Assembly: GCA_964539395.1 (NCBI GenBank)
Contig: CAZIIU010000010.1
Location: forward strand, 15,895 to 79,894
From: M55B112 sp964539395
GTDB taxonomy: Bacteria; Bacteroidota; Bacteroidia; Bacteroidales; GCA-2748055
DNA: 64,000 bases
Reading direction: 5' to 3'
Of this stretch, positions 25,421-34,033 are shown piece by piece; position 1 is the first letter of the stretch, and the number at the start of each line of letters is the position of its first letter. A program made the translations under genes and the position numbers. Under the pieces are notes generated by a model. It did no database searches and was not told where the DNA came from. It saw only the letters and a list, made by a program, of their open reading frames with translations.

Positions 25421-26929
25421 ATGAAAACAACCCTTTATCTGCTGCTTGGGGCAGCAGTAATTTTTACCGGCATTTTACCTTCCTGTAAAGAGGATAAACA
25501 AAAGCAACCGAATATTTTATTTGCCATTGCCGATGACTGGACCTGGGAGCATTCGTCATTCAATAATTATCCTGAACTCAACACCCCAAATTTTGACATG
25601 GTTGCAAACCAGGGTATATATTTCGAGCGGGCATACTGCAATGTCCCTTCCTGTTCACCTTCCAGGGCAACGATTTTAACCGGTAAAAACGGGTGGGAAC
25701 TGGATGAAGGCGCCAACCTCTGGGGATTTATTCCTGAAAGATTCGCACTGTATACCGACCTGTTGCAGCAAAACGGGTATTTTGTAGGATATACCGGCAA
25801 AGGATGGGGCCCGGGGAAATTTAAAGCTACTGGCAGAGAGGTGAATCCAGCCGGTAAAGCTTTCAATGAATTTCGCAACGAACCTGATCCGGGTGTGCGG
25901 GTGTGTGAAAACGGCGTCTATAAAATAGATTATAAAGCCAATTTCGAAGCATTTCTCAAGGAGAAACCTGATGAGCAGCCTTTCTCATTCTGGTACAGTG
26001 GTATTGAGCCACACAGGGATTATAGTTATGGCATCGGCAAAAGCTCGGGAAAGGACCCTGATAATATAATTGTGCCGGAATTTTTTCCTGATGATACACT
26101 TGTGCGCAATGATATACTTGATTATCTGTGGGAAGTGGAATGGTTTGATATGCACCTTGGTAAAATGTTGGAGTTGCTTGAAGAAAGAGGTGAACTGGAT
26201 AATACTTTGGTTGTAGTGACATCTGACAACGGCATGCCTTTTCCCAGGTGTAAAGCAAATTTATACGAATATGGAACTCATATGCCCCTGGCCATCATGT
26301 GGAAGAAAAAAATCAAAGGAGAACGGCGCATCAGTGATTTTGTGAGTTTTATTGATTTTGCCCCTACCTTTCTTGAAGCTGCAGGACTTGATGTCCCGGA
26401 ATCTATGACCGGTAAAAGCTTGATGCCACTGCTGTTGTCAAAAAAATCCGGACAGATCGACCCGGACCGGGATCATACTTTTACCTATAAAGAACGTCAT
26501 GCCTGGGTACAGCCGGATGGCGACATTTGCCCGTTTCGTGCCATTCGTAAGGAGGACTGGCTCTTAATCTGGAATTTAAAACCGGATATGTGGCCGGCCG
26601 GTCATATCAATCCGCAATACAACTATTGTTCCTGTCCTTTCGGAGATGTAGACCATAGCCCGACGAAAACCAATATCCTGGAACTGGCAAAACAGGGAGA
26701 TTCCACTTATTACCGGCTTGCATTTATGAAACGGCCTGAATACGAGTTGTATCATGTTTCAGAAGATCCCTATCAGATCAATAATCTTTCCGGCAAATCA
26801 GAATACCAGGAAGTGCTGCTGGAGCTGAGTGGTGAGCTTAAAGCATACCTCCATAAGACGAATGATCCCAGAATGAAAGGAAATGGCTCCGTATTTGTAA
26901 ACACACCGTATTCCGGAATTTTCTATTAG
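25421..26929 (+). CDS. Lipoprotein arylsulfatase-type sulfatase (S1 family)
   Basis: Removes sulfate from sulfated sugars or glycosaminoglycans. The ATG at 25421 gives a signal peptide with lipobox LPSC (Cys22), which the longer open frame would bury, so this start is preferred. Metal-binding D38-D39 are in FAIADDWTWEH. The maturation motif CSPSRATILTG holds Cys78, to be converted to formylglycine by an anaerobic or aerobic maturase not seen in the window. Further conserved parts are GYTGKGWGPG, VVTSDNGMPFPRCKANLYEYGTHMPL and FVSFIDFAPTFLEAAG. At 502 residues it resembles the heparan-sulfamidase-like subgroup. It stands alone: there is no SusC/D pair, glycoside hydrolase or maturase nearby. 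Codons look more AT-rich than neighbours, which could mean transfer. Confidence 0.9.
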   Translation: MKTTLYLLLGAAVIFTGILPSCKEDKQKQPNILFAIADDWTWEHSSFNNYPELNTPNFDMVANQGIYFERAYCNVPSCSPSRATILTGKNGWELDEGANLWGFIPERFALYTDLLQQNGYFVGYTGKGWGPGKFKATGREVNPAGKAFNEFRNEPDPGVRVCENGVYKIDYKANFEAFLKEKPDEQPFSFWYSGIEPHRDYSYGIGKSSGKDPDNIIVPEFFPDDTLVRNDILDYLWEVEWFDMHLGKMLELLEERGELDNTLVVVTSDNGMPFPRCKANLYEYGTHMPLAIMWKKKIKGERRISDFVSFIDFAPTFLEAAGLDVPESMTGKSLMPLLLSKKSGQIDPDRDHTFTYKERHAWVQPDGDICPFRAIRKEDWLLIWNLKPDMWPAGHINPQYNYCSCPFGDVDHSPTKTNILELAKQGDSTYYRLAFMKRPEYELYHVSEDPYQINNLSGKSEYQEVLLELSGELKAYLHKTNDPRMKGNGSVFVNTPYSGIFY

Positions 26930-27182
26930 CAGGATACTTTACAAGGCACCTTCCGGATAGATCAGGAGATATTTCATTGCTTAAATAGAATACTACATCT
27001 TTTAAGTAAAAAATTATATGTATTATTTGTACTGCCTCTAAATAGCCTCTCCTTTTGGGCACATTGGCGACACAACCTGCTACAAACCTGACTTTTTTGT
27101 ATTTTTAGATTTTATTGAATCCTAAAGACCCCGGATACGGTTATTCGAATTATAGTCGTAAATTTCACATCCTTAATTTACC

Positions 27183-27956
27183 ATGAAAAGAATACTGATT
27201 GTAATCGCTGTACTCATGTTCCTCACCGCAACAGATGGTCAGGACCTGGCTCAGCAATCGCTTGAAATCGGCGTAGAAGAGAAGCTTGGAAACATGATTC
27301 CCCTGGATGCCTTTCTTTTTAACATTGAGGGAGACACGGTATATCTGCGCGACATATACGACAAACCAACGATCATCTGCTTTGTCTATTACCGTTGTCC
27401 GGGTATCTGCTCTCCGCTTATGGACGGACTGGCGGAGGTCATCGACAAGTCCGACCTGGTAATCGGCCGCGATTACCAGGCAATTACTATCAGCTTTGAT
27501 CCTCGCGAATCGGCAATGCTGGCTGAACGCAAGCGCAACAACTACCAGAACCTGATGGAAAAGGCTGAACTGGCAAAGGAGGGATGGACCTTTTATACGG
27601 CCGACAGTGCGAACATTGCACGGCTCACCGCTGCGACCGGATTCAGGTTCAAGCCTGTAGGCAACGACTTTATTCACTCCGCCACGCTGATCGTCACCTC
27701 ACCACAGGGAAAGATCACCCGGTACATGAATGGCATCTATTTTCTCCCGTTTGAGCTGAAGATGTCGGTCCTCGATGCCAGTGAGGGAAAGACAGGTCCT
27801 ACGATCAACAAGGTATTACAGTACTGCTATTCCTTCGATCCTGAAGGACAGGAATATGTATTCAACATCACCAAGGTAGCCGGAACGCTGATCATCTTTT
27901 TCGGGCTAATCATTTTCCTGGTACTGATTTTAGTAAAACGAAAAAAAACAAAATAA
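27183..27956 (+). CDS. Sco1/SenC-like copper chaperone for cytochrome oxidase
   Basis: Delivers copper to the CuA site of subunit II. A signal peptide (residues 1-19) is followed by a thioredoxin fold whose copper ligands are Cys72 and Cys76 in RCPGIC and His165 in DFIHSATLI. A C-terminal transmembrane helix (about 230-250, LIIFFGLIIFLVLILV) with a basic end anchors it in the inner membrane, an arrangement common in Bacteroidota rather than the N-terminal anchor of mitochondrial Sco. It lies ten bases before the oxidase subunit I gene, so it heads the caa3 operon. Confidence 0.93.
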   Translation: MKRILIVIAVLMFLTATDGQDLAQQSLEIGVEEKLGNMIPLDAFLFNIEGDTVYLRDIYDKPTIICFVYYRCPGICSPLMDGLAEVIDKSDLVIGRDYQAITISFDPRESAMLAERKRNNYQNLMEKAELAKEGWTFYTADSANIARLTAATGFRFKPVGNDFIHSATLIVTSPQGKITRYMNGIYFLPFELKMSVLDASEGKTGPTINKVLQYCYSFDPEGQEYVFNITKVAGTLIIFFGLIIFLVLILVKRKKTK

Positions 27957-27966
27957 CCGCAAACCT

Positions 27967-29577
27967 ATGTCTGAAACGAAACAGCAAGATTCACCTCTCA
28001 GCTACCTGCAGGAAACGGGTGGCAGGAAGGGAATCTTCAAATGGATACTTTCCACAGATCATAAAAGAATAGGACTCCTGTACCTCTATTCGATCATGGC
28101 ATGGTTCTTCATTGGAGCCACCCTGGGACTGCTGATGAAGCTGGAACTCATTGCCCCAGGCAAAACACTGATGGCCGCGAAGGCTTACAATGCCACGTTC
28201 ACTGTTCATGGTGTGATCATGATCTTTCTGGTCATCATACCCGGTCTGCCTGCTGTATTCGGAAACTTCCTGCTGCCGATACAAATCGGTGCAAAAGATG
28301 TAGCTTTCCCGAAGCTGAACCTTCTGTCATGGTACATATACGTGGCAGGATCGATCCTTGTGATCGCTTCTCTGTTTACAGGCGGCGGTCCTCCTGATAC
28401 CGGCTGGACCTTCTATGCTCCTTACAGTTTCAAGACCGGTACCAACATGCTTCCAGCAGTACTTGGGGCGTTCATCCTCGGTTTCAGCTCGATCTTAACC
28501 GGACTGAACTTTATCGTTACAACACACAGGCTCCGTGCACCCGGGATGTCCTGGCTGAAGATGCCACTTTTCCCATGGACCCTGTATGGCACCGCCTGGA
28601 TACAGCTGCTGGCCACCCCGATCGTGGGAATTACCCTGCTAATGGTGATCGGCGAACGGGTATTTAATATTGGCTTTTTCGATCCGGCCAAGGGAGGCGA
28701 CCCGATCCTCTACCAGCACCTCTTCTGGATCTACTCCCACCCGGCGGTTTATATTATGATACTTCCGGCAATGGGTGCGATCTCCGAGATCATACCCACC
28801 TTTGCAAAAAAAACGATCTACGGTTATCGCGCCATGATCATTTCCACAATGGCAATCGCCTTTGTCGGATACTTTGTCTGGGGCCACCATATGTTCACCT
28901 CCGGTATGAGCGGGACGGCACTCTTTACTTTTTCCATTCTGACATTCCTGGTAGCTATTCCAAGTGCCATCAAGGTCTTCAACTGGGTGTCTACAATGTA
29001 CCAGGGATCGATCTCCACCGATGTGCCATTTCTCTGGGCCGCATCGTTTGTCTTTGTATTCATGATCGGCGGTTTCACCGGATTGGTGCTGGGGGCATTA
29101 GCTACCAACGTACACCTGCACGACACCGCTTTCGTTGTGGCACATTTTCATTTCATCGTGTTTGGTGGAGCAGGATTTGCGTTCTTCGGAGCCCTCCATT
29201 ACTGGTTCCCGAAAATGTACGGCCGGATGTACGATAAATCATGGGCCAAAACCGGATGGATCTTGTTCTTTATCGGTTTTGTAACTCTCTACGGCCCAAT
29301 GTTTTATCTGGGGATCACCGGAATGCCCCGCAGGTACTTCGACTACCTTCCCGATTACCACGGACCGAATATCATCTCTTCACTCGGTGCTCTTGTGATG
29401 GTTGCCGGCTTTCTGATAATCGTGATCAACCTCATCAAAGCAGCCCGGTCGGGTGAAAAAACTACCGCTAACCCCTGGGGAGGCACCAACCTGGAATGGC
29501 AGATACCATCGCCACCCCCACTGGAGAATTTCGATGAGATCCCCACCATCGACAAAGCAACCTATAAATACGATTAA
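27967..29577 (+). CDS. ctaD: Cytochrome c oxidase subunit I (type A2, YS motif)
   Basis: The catalytic subunit that reduces O2 and pumps protons. The low-spin haem ligands include His81 (VHGVIMIF) and the late HFHFIVFGG; the CuB and haem a3 site has His258-Tyr262 in YSHPAVYIMILP, the pair His307-His308 (WGHHMF) and HLHDTAFVVAHFH. The residue after HP is Ala, not Glu, and it is preceded by Tyr-Ser (256-257). This YS motif defines A2-type oxidases such as Rhodothermus caa3. About 12 transmembrane helices are visible and the length of 536 residues is normal. Subunits III, IV and II follow with small gaps. Confidence 0.97.
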   Translation: MSETKQQDSPLSYLQETGGRKGIFKWILSTDHKRIGLLYLYSIMAWFFIGATLGLLMKLELIAPGKTLMAAKAYNATFTVHGVIMIFLVIIPGLPAVFGNFLLPIQIGAKDVAFPKLNLLSWYIYVAGSILVIASLFTGGGPPDTGWTFYAPYSFKTGTNMLPAVLGAFILGFSSILTGLNFIVTTHRLRAPGMSWLKMPLFPWTLYGTAWIQLLATPIVGITLLMVIGERVFNIGFFDPAKGGDPILYQHLFWIYSHPAVYIMILPAMGAISEIIPTFAKKTIYGYRAMIISTMAIAFVGYFVWGHHMFTSGMSGTALFTFSILTFLVAIPSAIKVFNWVSTMYQGSISTDVPFLWAASFVFVFMIGGFTGLVLGALATNVHLHDTAFVVAHFHFIVFGGAGFAFFGALHYWFPKMYGRMYDKSWAKTGWILFFIGFVTLYGPMFYLGITGMPRRYFDYLPDYHGPNIISSLGALVMVAGFLIIVINLIKAARSGEKTTANPWGGTNLEWQIPSPPPLENFDEIPTIDKATYKYD

Positions 29578-29582
29578 AACGA

Positions 29583-30191
29583 ATGCATATGACAGTTAAC
29601 GCACACAGGGACGATATCGGTTCAAAGCTCGGTATGTGGCTCTTTATATTTACGGAGCTACTTCTGTTTGGCGGTCTATTCATCACCTACGCTGTATACA
29701 GGTATATGCATCCGGAGGCATTCCACCTGGCAAGCCAGGAACTGGATGTACCCATCGGGACCATCAATACCATCATCCTGCTGATTAGCAGCGCAACGAT
29801 CGCCATGTCAATCACAGCTATTCAGCAGGGGAAGAAGAAACTCACTTTGACCCTCATCGGTTCGACCATCCTCCTGGCAGCTATCTTTTTGGTCAATAAG
29901 TACTTTGAGTGGGGGGCCAAATTCGAACATGGCATCTTTCCCGGATCGGATTACCTCGATCAACTTGGATACGGCGATGTGCTTTTCTTCGGACTCTATT
30001 TCTTTATGACAGGGCTGCATGCATTTCATATCATTATTGGAATGGTGCTACTGGGATTCATCTTCTACTATGTAAAGACCGAACGCCTGAAAGCCGACAA
30101 TTTTCAGTTGCTGGAAAATGGCGGACTATACTGGCACCTGGTCGACCTGATCTGGATATTCCTGTTCCCGCTGTTTTATCTAATCGCTTAA
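29583..30191 (+). CDS. ctaE: Cytochrome c oxidase subunit III
   Basis: Non-catalytic core subunit of the caa3 oxidase. Five hydrophobic segments are visible: KLGMWLFIFTELLLFGGLFITYAVYRY, INTIILLISSATIAMSIT, LIGSTILLAAIFLVNKYFEW, DVLFFGLYFFMTGLHAFHIIIGMVLLGFIFYYV and YWHLVDLIWIFLFPLFYLIA. The HAFHIIIGM and WHLVDLIWIFLFPLFYL patterns are family hallmarks. At 202 residues it is the five-helix short form. Start could be ATG 29583 or 29589. It lies six bases after subunit I. Confidence 0.95.
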   Translation: MHMTVNAHRDDIGSKLGMWLFIFTELLLFGGLFITYAVYRYMHPEAFHLASQELDVPIGTINTIILLISSATIAMSITAIQQGKKKLTLTLIGSTILLAAIFLVNKYFEWGAKFEHGIFPGSDYLDQLGYGDVLFFGLYFFMTGLHAFHIIIGMVLLGFIFYYVKTERLKADNFQLLENGGLYWHLVDLIWIFLFPLFYLIA

Positions 30192-30201
30192 ACCAGAAAT
30201 C

Positions 30202-30486
30202 ATGGCAGACGAAAAACACCATATCATTCCGTATAAAACCCTGCTGGGTGTATTGGGCGTTCTCATTGTACTTACGATCCTCTCCGTTTCAATCACACAG
30301 ATCGAGCTGGCACGTTGGAGTACCCCGGCAGCGCTGCTGCTGGCAGGAATCAAATCAACCCTGGTGCTGCTCATATTCATGCACCTGAAATACGATATGC
30401 GGATTTTCAGGGTGATGGTGGGACTGATTATTGCACTTGTGCTGGTTGTAATGATCGTGACAATGCTCGATTACTTTTTCAGATAA
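30202..30486 (+). CDS. Cytochrome c oxidase subunit IV, caa3 type
   Basis: A 94-residue protein with three hydrophobic segments and the family pattern HHIIPYKTLLGVLGVLIVLTILSV, ALLLAGIKSTLVLLIFMHLKYD and VGLIIALVLVVMIVTMLDYFFR. The IKSTLVLLIFMHLKYD core is typical of the prokaryotic subunit IV in caa3 oxidases. It is needed for stability rather than catalysis in better known oxidases. It is 10 bases after ctaE and 18 before ctaC. Confidence 0.9.
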   Translation: MADEKHHIIPYKTLLGVLGVLIVLTILSVSITQIELARWSTPAALLLAGIKSTLVLLIFMHLKYDMRIFRVMVGLIIALVLVVMIVTMLDYFFR

Positions 30487-30504
30487 CACGATAAATTACC
30501 GATT

Positions 30505-31455
30505 ATGTACGATATAGATCCTCAGAATGCTTCCAATTTTGTTGCCGGTGTCGACCTGGCGTTCATGATCATCCTTGGTGTTTCAATCTTTCTCCTGATT
30601 GCAATCACCACCGTGATGCTGATCTTTATCCGTAAATATCGTAAAGAAAAGCATCCGAAGGCAATACAGGACGAAGGCAGCGTTAAACTGGAGATCATCT
30701 GGACCGTGATACCTATTCTGCTTGTACTGGTGATGTTTTACTTCGGTTGGATGGGCTGGAAGCCAATGACAAAACCACCTGAAGATGCCATGCGGGTAAC
30801 CGCCATCGCGCGTATGTGGAGCTTCCAGTTCGAATATGCAAACGGTAAGAGAACCGATAGCCTGTATGTACCGGTAAACCAACCTGTGATACTCGACCTT
30901 AAGGCGCTTGATGTATTGCACAGCCTCTACATCCCAGCCTTCAGGGTAAAAGAGGACATGGTACCGGGCAGGGACAAGGTGATGTGGTTCATTCCCGGGA
31001 AGGTCGGCGCATATGATATTTTCTGCACGGAGTACTGCGGACTGGACCACTCTTATATGTTCACCGGGGTGCATGTGATGGAAGAGGAGGCTTTTGAGGC
31101 ATGGCTGAGCGATACAACAGCAGTAGACCCCGTTGTGGCGGAGGATGCAACACCGGCCGAAAGGGGCTACCAGGTGCTGGTTAAAAACGGCTGTAACGCA
31201 TGCCACTCCTCCGATGGCTCCAGGCTGGTAGGCCCTTCGTATGTTGGCAGCTGGGGAAAAATGCAGGAGGTTACTGCAGGAGGACAAAAAACCGAGGTAC
31301 TGGTCGATGAAGAATACATCCGCCGTGCAATCTATGAGCCGAATGCGGAGATCGTCGAGGGGTACAACAGCGGATTGATGCTCTCCTATGAAGGGCTGGT
31401 TTCGGAAGAAGAAGTTGATTTGATCATCGAGTATATCAAAAGTCTGAATGAGTAA
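30505..31455 (+). CDS. ctaC: Cytochrome c oxidase subunit II fused to a cytochrome c domain
   Basis: Electron entry subunit. Two transmembrane helices (about 17-42 and 63-83) precede the periplasmic cupredoxin domain with CuA ligands His139, Cys174, Glu176, Cys178, His182 and Met185 (DIFCTEYCGLDHSYM). A monohaem cytochrome c domain follows from about 215, with haem-binding CNACH at 230-234 and a distal Met likely in GLMLSYEGL. This fusion defines the caa3 class, so electrons come directly from a cytochrome c-like donor, here most likely ActE of alternative complex III. Length of 316 residues. Its last eight bases overlap the ctaB start. Confidence 0.96.
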   Translation: MYDIDPQNASNFVAGVDLAFMIILGVSIFLLIAITTVMLIFIRKYRKEKHPKAIQDEGSVKLEIIWTVIPILLVLVMFYFGWMGWKPMTKPPEDAMRVTAIARMWSFQFEYANGKRTDSLYVPVNQPVILDLKALDVLHSLYIPAFRVKEDMVPGRDKVMWFIPGKVGAYDIFCTEYCGLDHSYMFTGVHVMEEEAFEAWLSDTTAVDPVVAEDATPAERGYQVLVKNGCNACHSSDGSRLVGPSYVGSWGKMQEVTAGGQKTEVLVDEEYIRRAIYEPNAEIVEGYNSGLMLSYEGLVSEEEVDLIIEYIKSLNE

Positions 31456-32341
31456 AGAGAAACAGGGGGGGCTTCTCTCCTCTGTACTGCAGCTGGGCAA
31501 AATAAAAATATCGGTGGCTGTGGCGCTCACCGGATTCCTGGGATACTATCGTGCCTCAGGTGATGTTTCCATGGTCCTGCTGTACACCCTCTCCGGTATC
31601 CTTCTGCTGGCAATGGGATCTGCCACCTTCAACCAGGTACAGGAACGGCACACGGACAGGCTGATGGAGCGGACCGCTCAACGACCACTGCCTGCAGGCA
31701 GGATCTCCCTTGCCGGTGCAGTTACCGCGGGATCGCTCCTCTCAATGGCGGGATTGATCCTGCTGCTCCTGACCGGTTCACTGGCGGCGGCAATGATCGG
31801 ACTGTTCACCCTGCTCTGGTACAACCTGGTATATACTCCCTTGAAACGGATCACACCTTTCGCGGTACTCCCGGGTGCAATCATCGGAGCCCTGCCCCCG
31901 CTTATCGGGTGGACCGCTGCAGGTGGTGCGCTCCTTGATAAGGAGATTATCCTGATCAGCTTCTTCCTGTTTATCGGTCAGATGCCTCACTACTGGCTGC
32001 TCATGATGAAGGTGGGTGATGAGTTCAGAGATGCCGGTCTACCTGTGATCACAGAGTTATTCACGAAGAATCAACTGCGAAATATCAGTTACACCTGGAT
32101 CATTGCTGCAGCGCTGTCTGTAACGATTTTCCCTGTGGCCGGAATCATGCACAGCAATTTTATTTCGCTTGTAATGCTCACCGGTGTAATTTATTTTCTC
32201 ATTCGGATGTACCTGCTCTCCTTTCGAGGAGAGCTTTTACAACAATGGCGCAGGGCCTTTATCACCGAGAACCTGTTTTACCTGTTTATCATCCTTATTC
32301 TTATTGGAGATAAATTTTTCATGTTGTACCTTTATCTGTAA
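31448..32341 (+). CDS. ctaB: Protoheme IX farnesyltransferase (heme O synthase)
   Basis: Attaches the farnesyl tail to haem B, giving haem O for the oxidase. About nine transmembrane helices are seen. The UbiA-type motif reads FNQVQERHTDRLMERTAQRPLPAGRIS; the first Asp of the usual NxxxDxxxD pattern is Glu here, while the last Asp, the ERT and RPL parts are kept. Later LWYNLVYTPLKRITPFAVLPGAIIGALPPLIGW and GQMPHYWLLMM are family hallmarks. The gene overlaps ctaC by eight bases, so the two are coupled. Length 297 residues, normal. A haem A synthase gene is not in the window, so haem A or O use in this oxidase is open. Confidence 0.93.
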   Translation: MSKEKQGGLLSSVLQLGKIKISVAVALTGFLGYYRASGDVSMVLLYTLSGILLLAMGSATFNQVQERHTDRLMERTAQRPLPAGRISLAGAVTAGSLLSMAGLILLLLTGSLAAAMIGLFTLLWYNLVYTPLKRITPFAVLPGAIIGALPPLIGWTAAGGALLDKEIILISFFLFIGQMPHYWLLMMKVGDEFRDAGLPVITELFTKNQLRNISYTWIIAAALSVTIFPVAGIMHSNFISLVMLTGVIYFLIRMYLLSFRGELLQQWRRAFITENLFYLFIILILIGDKFFMLYLYL

Positions 32342-32465
32342 GTTGATGCGTATGTTTGGCAATACATCATATTAACCAATTGATTACATGTGATTTAACC
32401 AAATATTACAAACTGAAACGTGGCTTAAATAAAATCCTTGAAATCCGAAACAAAAGACCCAAACA

Positions 32466-32924
32466 ATGAAGCAAATTGCAATTATCCTGACAATGGCCCT
32501 TATGGCAACCTCCTGTATCAGGGTGAATGAAAATCCAATTCCTCAATTCAACATGTCGCAAATGGCAGCTAAAGACGGACTGTTTGTTCATGTTAAAAAG
32601 GGAGCGGATAATCCCCACGAGGTGCTTATGGCCCTCAGTATGGCCGACAAGTTCTCAACCGACCATAATGTCCTGATCTATTTTGATATCGATGGAATCG
32701 AAATGGTCACCAGCGATGCCCCCAACCTGGTAATGGAACCATTCGGCTCGTCGGATGAGCTCTTTGCAAAACTGGTTAATGCCGGTGTTACGATCTATGC
32801 CTGTCCGGGCTGCATGGAAGTGCACGGCGTAAAAGCCAGCGATCTCAGAAGTGCTGTTTCACCAGCAGTAAAAGAAAAGTTCTTTGATTTTACCGACGGA
32901 AGGATCCTGTCTGTCGATTATTAA
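32466..32924 (+). CDS. DsrE-family-like lipoprotein
   Basis: A 152-residue protein with a lipobox ATSC (Cys17) that puts it in a membrane facing the periplasm or outside. The rest has the small alpha/beta DsrE fold pattern: GLFVHVKKGADNPHEVLMALSMADKFS, VLIYFDIDGIEMV, then FAKLVNAGVTIYACPGCMEVHG with two cysteines three apart, and a C-terminal FFDFTDGRILSVDY. DsrE relatives transfer sulfur in the cytoplasm; a lipoprotein version is unusual and suggests a metal or thiol role outside. It lies 124 bases after ctaB and before the HMA lipoprotein, so a part in copper or thiol handling for the oxidase is possible but not shown. Confidence 0.7.
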   Translation: MKQIAIILTMALMATSCIRVNENPIPQFNMSQMAAKDGLFVHVKKGADNPHEVLMALSMADKFSTDHNVLIYFDIDGIEMVTSDAPNLVMEPFGSSDELFAKLVNAGVTIYACPGCMEVHGVKASDLRSAVSPAVKEKFFDFTDGRILSVDY

Positions 32925-33040
32925 ACATTAAATGCCGTTAGCAGCAGGTTAATTGCTCCACCTGGTATTTCCGTCCGGAAAATAAGCAGTTCCTGTATAC
33001 AGTCAGCCACAATAAACTAAACTTTATTAAAAAGAATATC

Positions 33041-33364
33041 ATGAAAATAATCGGAGTATTTCTTATCACAGCACTGTTTGTATCTGCTTGTAACAGCGGG
33101 AATAAAACGAAACAGGAGAGCGCTCAAAAGGAGATCAGCATGGAGAACCTTGTGGAGGTGACCATTCCAGTACACGGCATGACCTGTGCAGGGTGTGAAA
33201 ATGCAGTGAAAAAGAGTATCAGTTCGCTGGAAGGGATCGGCGAGGTGACCGCCTCCCATACCGATTCAATCGCTAAGGTTAAATACAACAAAACAATTGT
33301 TACACAGGAAGAGATCGAACTAAAGATCGCCGAGGCAGGATATACCGTAGGAAGCCACAATTAG
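33041..33364 (+). CDS. HMA (heavy-metal-associated) domain lipoprotein
   Basis: A 107-residue copper- or mercury-binding protein of the MerP/CopZ fold. A signal peptide with lipobox VSAC (Cys13) leads to a short Lys/Gln-rich linker and then the HMA domain, with the metal site MTCAGC at about residues 46-51 (GMTCAGCENAVKKSISSLEGI). The fold ends TQEEIELKIAEAGYTVGS. Most CopZ-type proteins are cytoplasmic; this one is exported and lipidated. Near the Sco and caa3 oxidase genes it may carry copper on the periplasmic side. Confidence 0.85.
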   Translation: MKIIGVFLITALFVSACNSGNKTKQESAQKEISMENLVEVTIPVHGMTCAGCENAVKKSISSLEGIGEVTASHTDSIAKVKYNKTIVTQEEIELKIAEAGYTVGSHN

Positions 33365-33557
33365 CATTTTTACTCACGTGTTCGTCGAAGCGTAACAATG
33401 GCTTCGGCCGGAGGGTATGTTGTCTGAAGCCGCAACTAAATGCAGCCCGGAGAATCTGAGCCGGCTGGAAATGTATCATCTTTCAAAAAAACTGCAACAA
33501 TCGCCCCTCCTTCTTCGTCATAATAGCAGGAACTTGTAAAATTAAAACACTGACATT

Positions 33558-33968
33558 ATGATGAAACAAATAGTACTTCTGTCGGTTCTTATCTTTCTGT
33601 CGCCGCTGCTTGCAGCACAACAGGACACGCTCAGGTTTGAGGAAAATGTTAACCCAGAAGACTCAGTTGAATATGAGCTGATAGTAATGGATCCAGGCTA
33701 TGAAGCCTTTCTGGCAACACAAAAACCTATGGAGTTTTATTCACAACATTACTATGAAAGCTGGAACCACCGATACGTAATGGAATGGAACAGCCGGCAT
33801 TCTCAACCCCTGGCCTATGGCGGTATGTATGAAACCTACATTGATTATAGTCCGCATATTGATTACGGATTGGAGCTCAACTATAAGTTATACTACTATT
33901 TCCGGTTTTTTGAAATGAAAAATGGAGTGAACCTGTTGCCGGAACGACAATTTCGTTACCGGCCTTAA
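33558..33968 (+). CDS. DUF6146 family exported protein
   Basis: A 136-residue protein of unknown function. It has a signal peptide (MMKQIVLLSVLIFLSPLLAAQQ) and a mature part rich in aromatic residues: YELIVMDPGYEAFLATQKPMEFYSQHYYESWNHRYVMEWNSR, then YIDYSPHIDYGLELNYKLYYYFRFFE. These patterns recall the DUF6146 family, found in Bacteroidota only; I recognise it from memory. The mature N-terminus starts with Gln, so it could be a substrate of the cyclotransferase at 20521. It sits between the oxidase and act operons with no evident link. Confidence 0.7.
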   Translation: MMKQIVLLSVLIFLSPLLAAQQDTLRFEENVNPEDSVEYELIVMDPGYEAFLATQKPMEFYSQHYYESWNHRYVMEWNSRHSQPLAYGGMYETYIDYSPHIDYGLELNYKLYYYFRFFEMKNGVNLLPERQFRYRP

Positions 33969-34033
33969 ACGGGGCCCTCCGGGTTCAGCTTGTCTGATAC
34001 CGGCACGTTTCCAGGTGGCATAAAAAATTAATT

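Noticed and set aside
33365..33557. CACGTG core near 33371 and near 35595 as possible parS sites
   Set aside because: Flanking bases do not match the 16-bp parS palindrome; both are chance hexamers.
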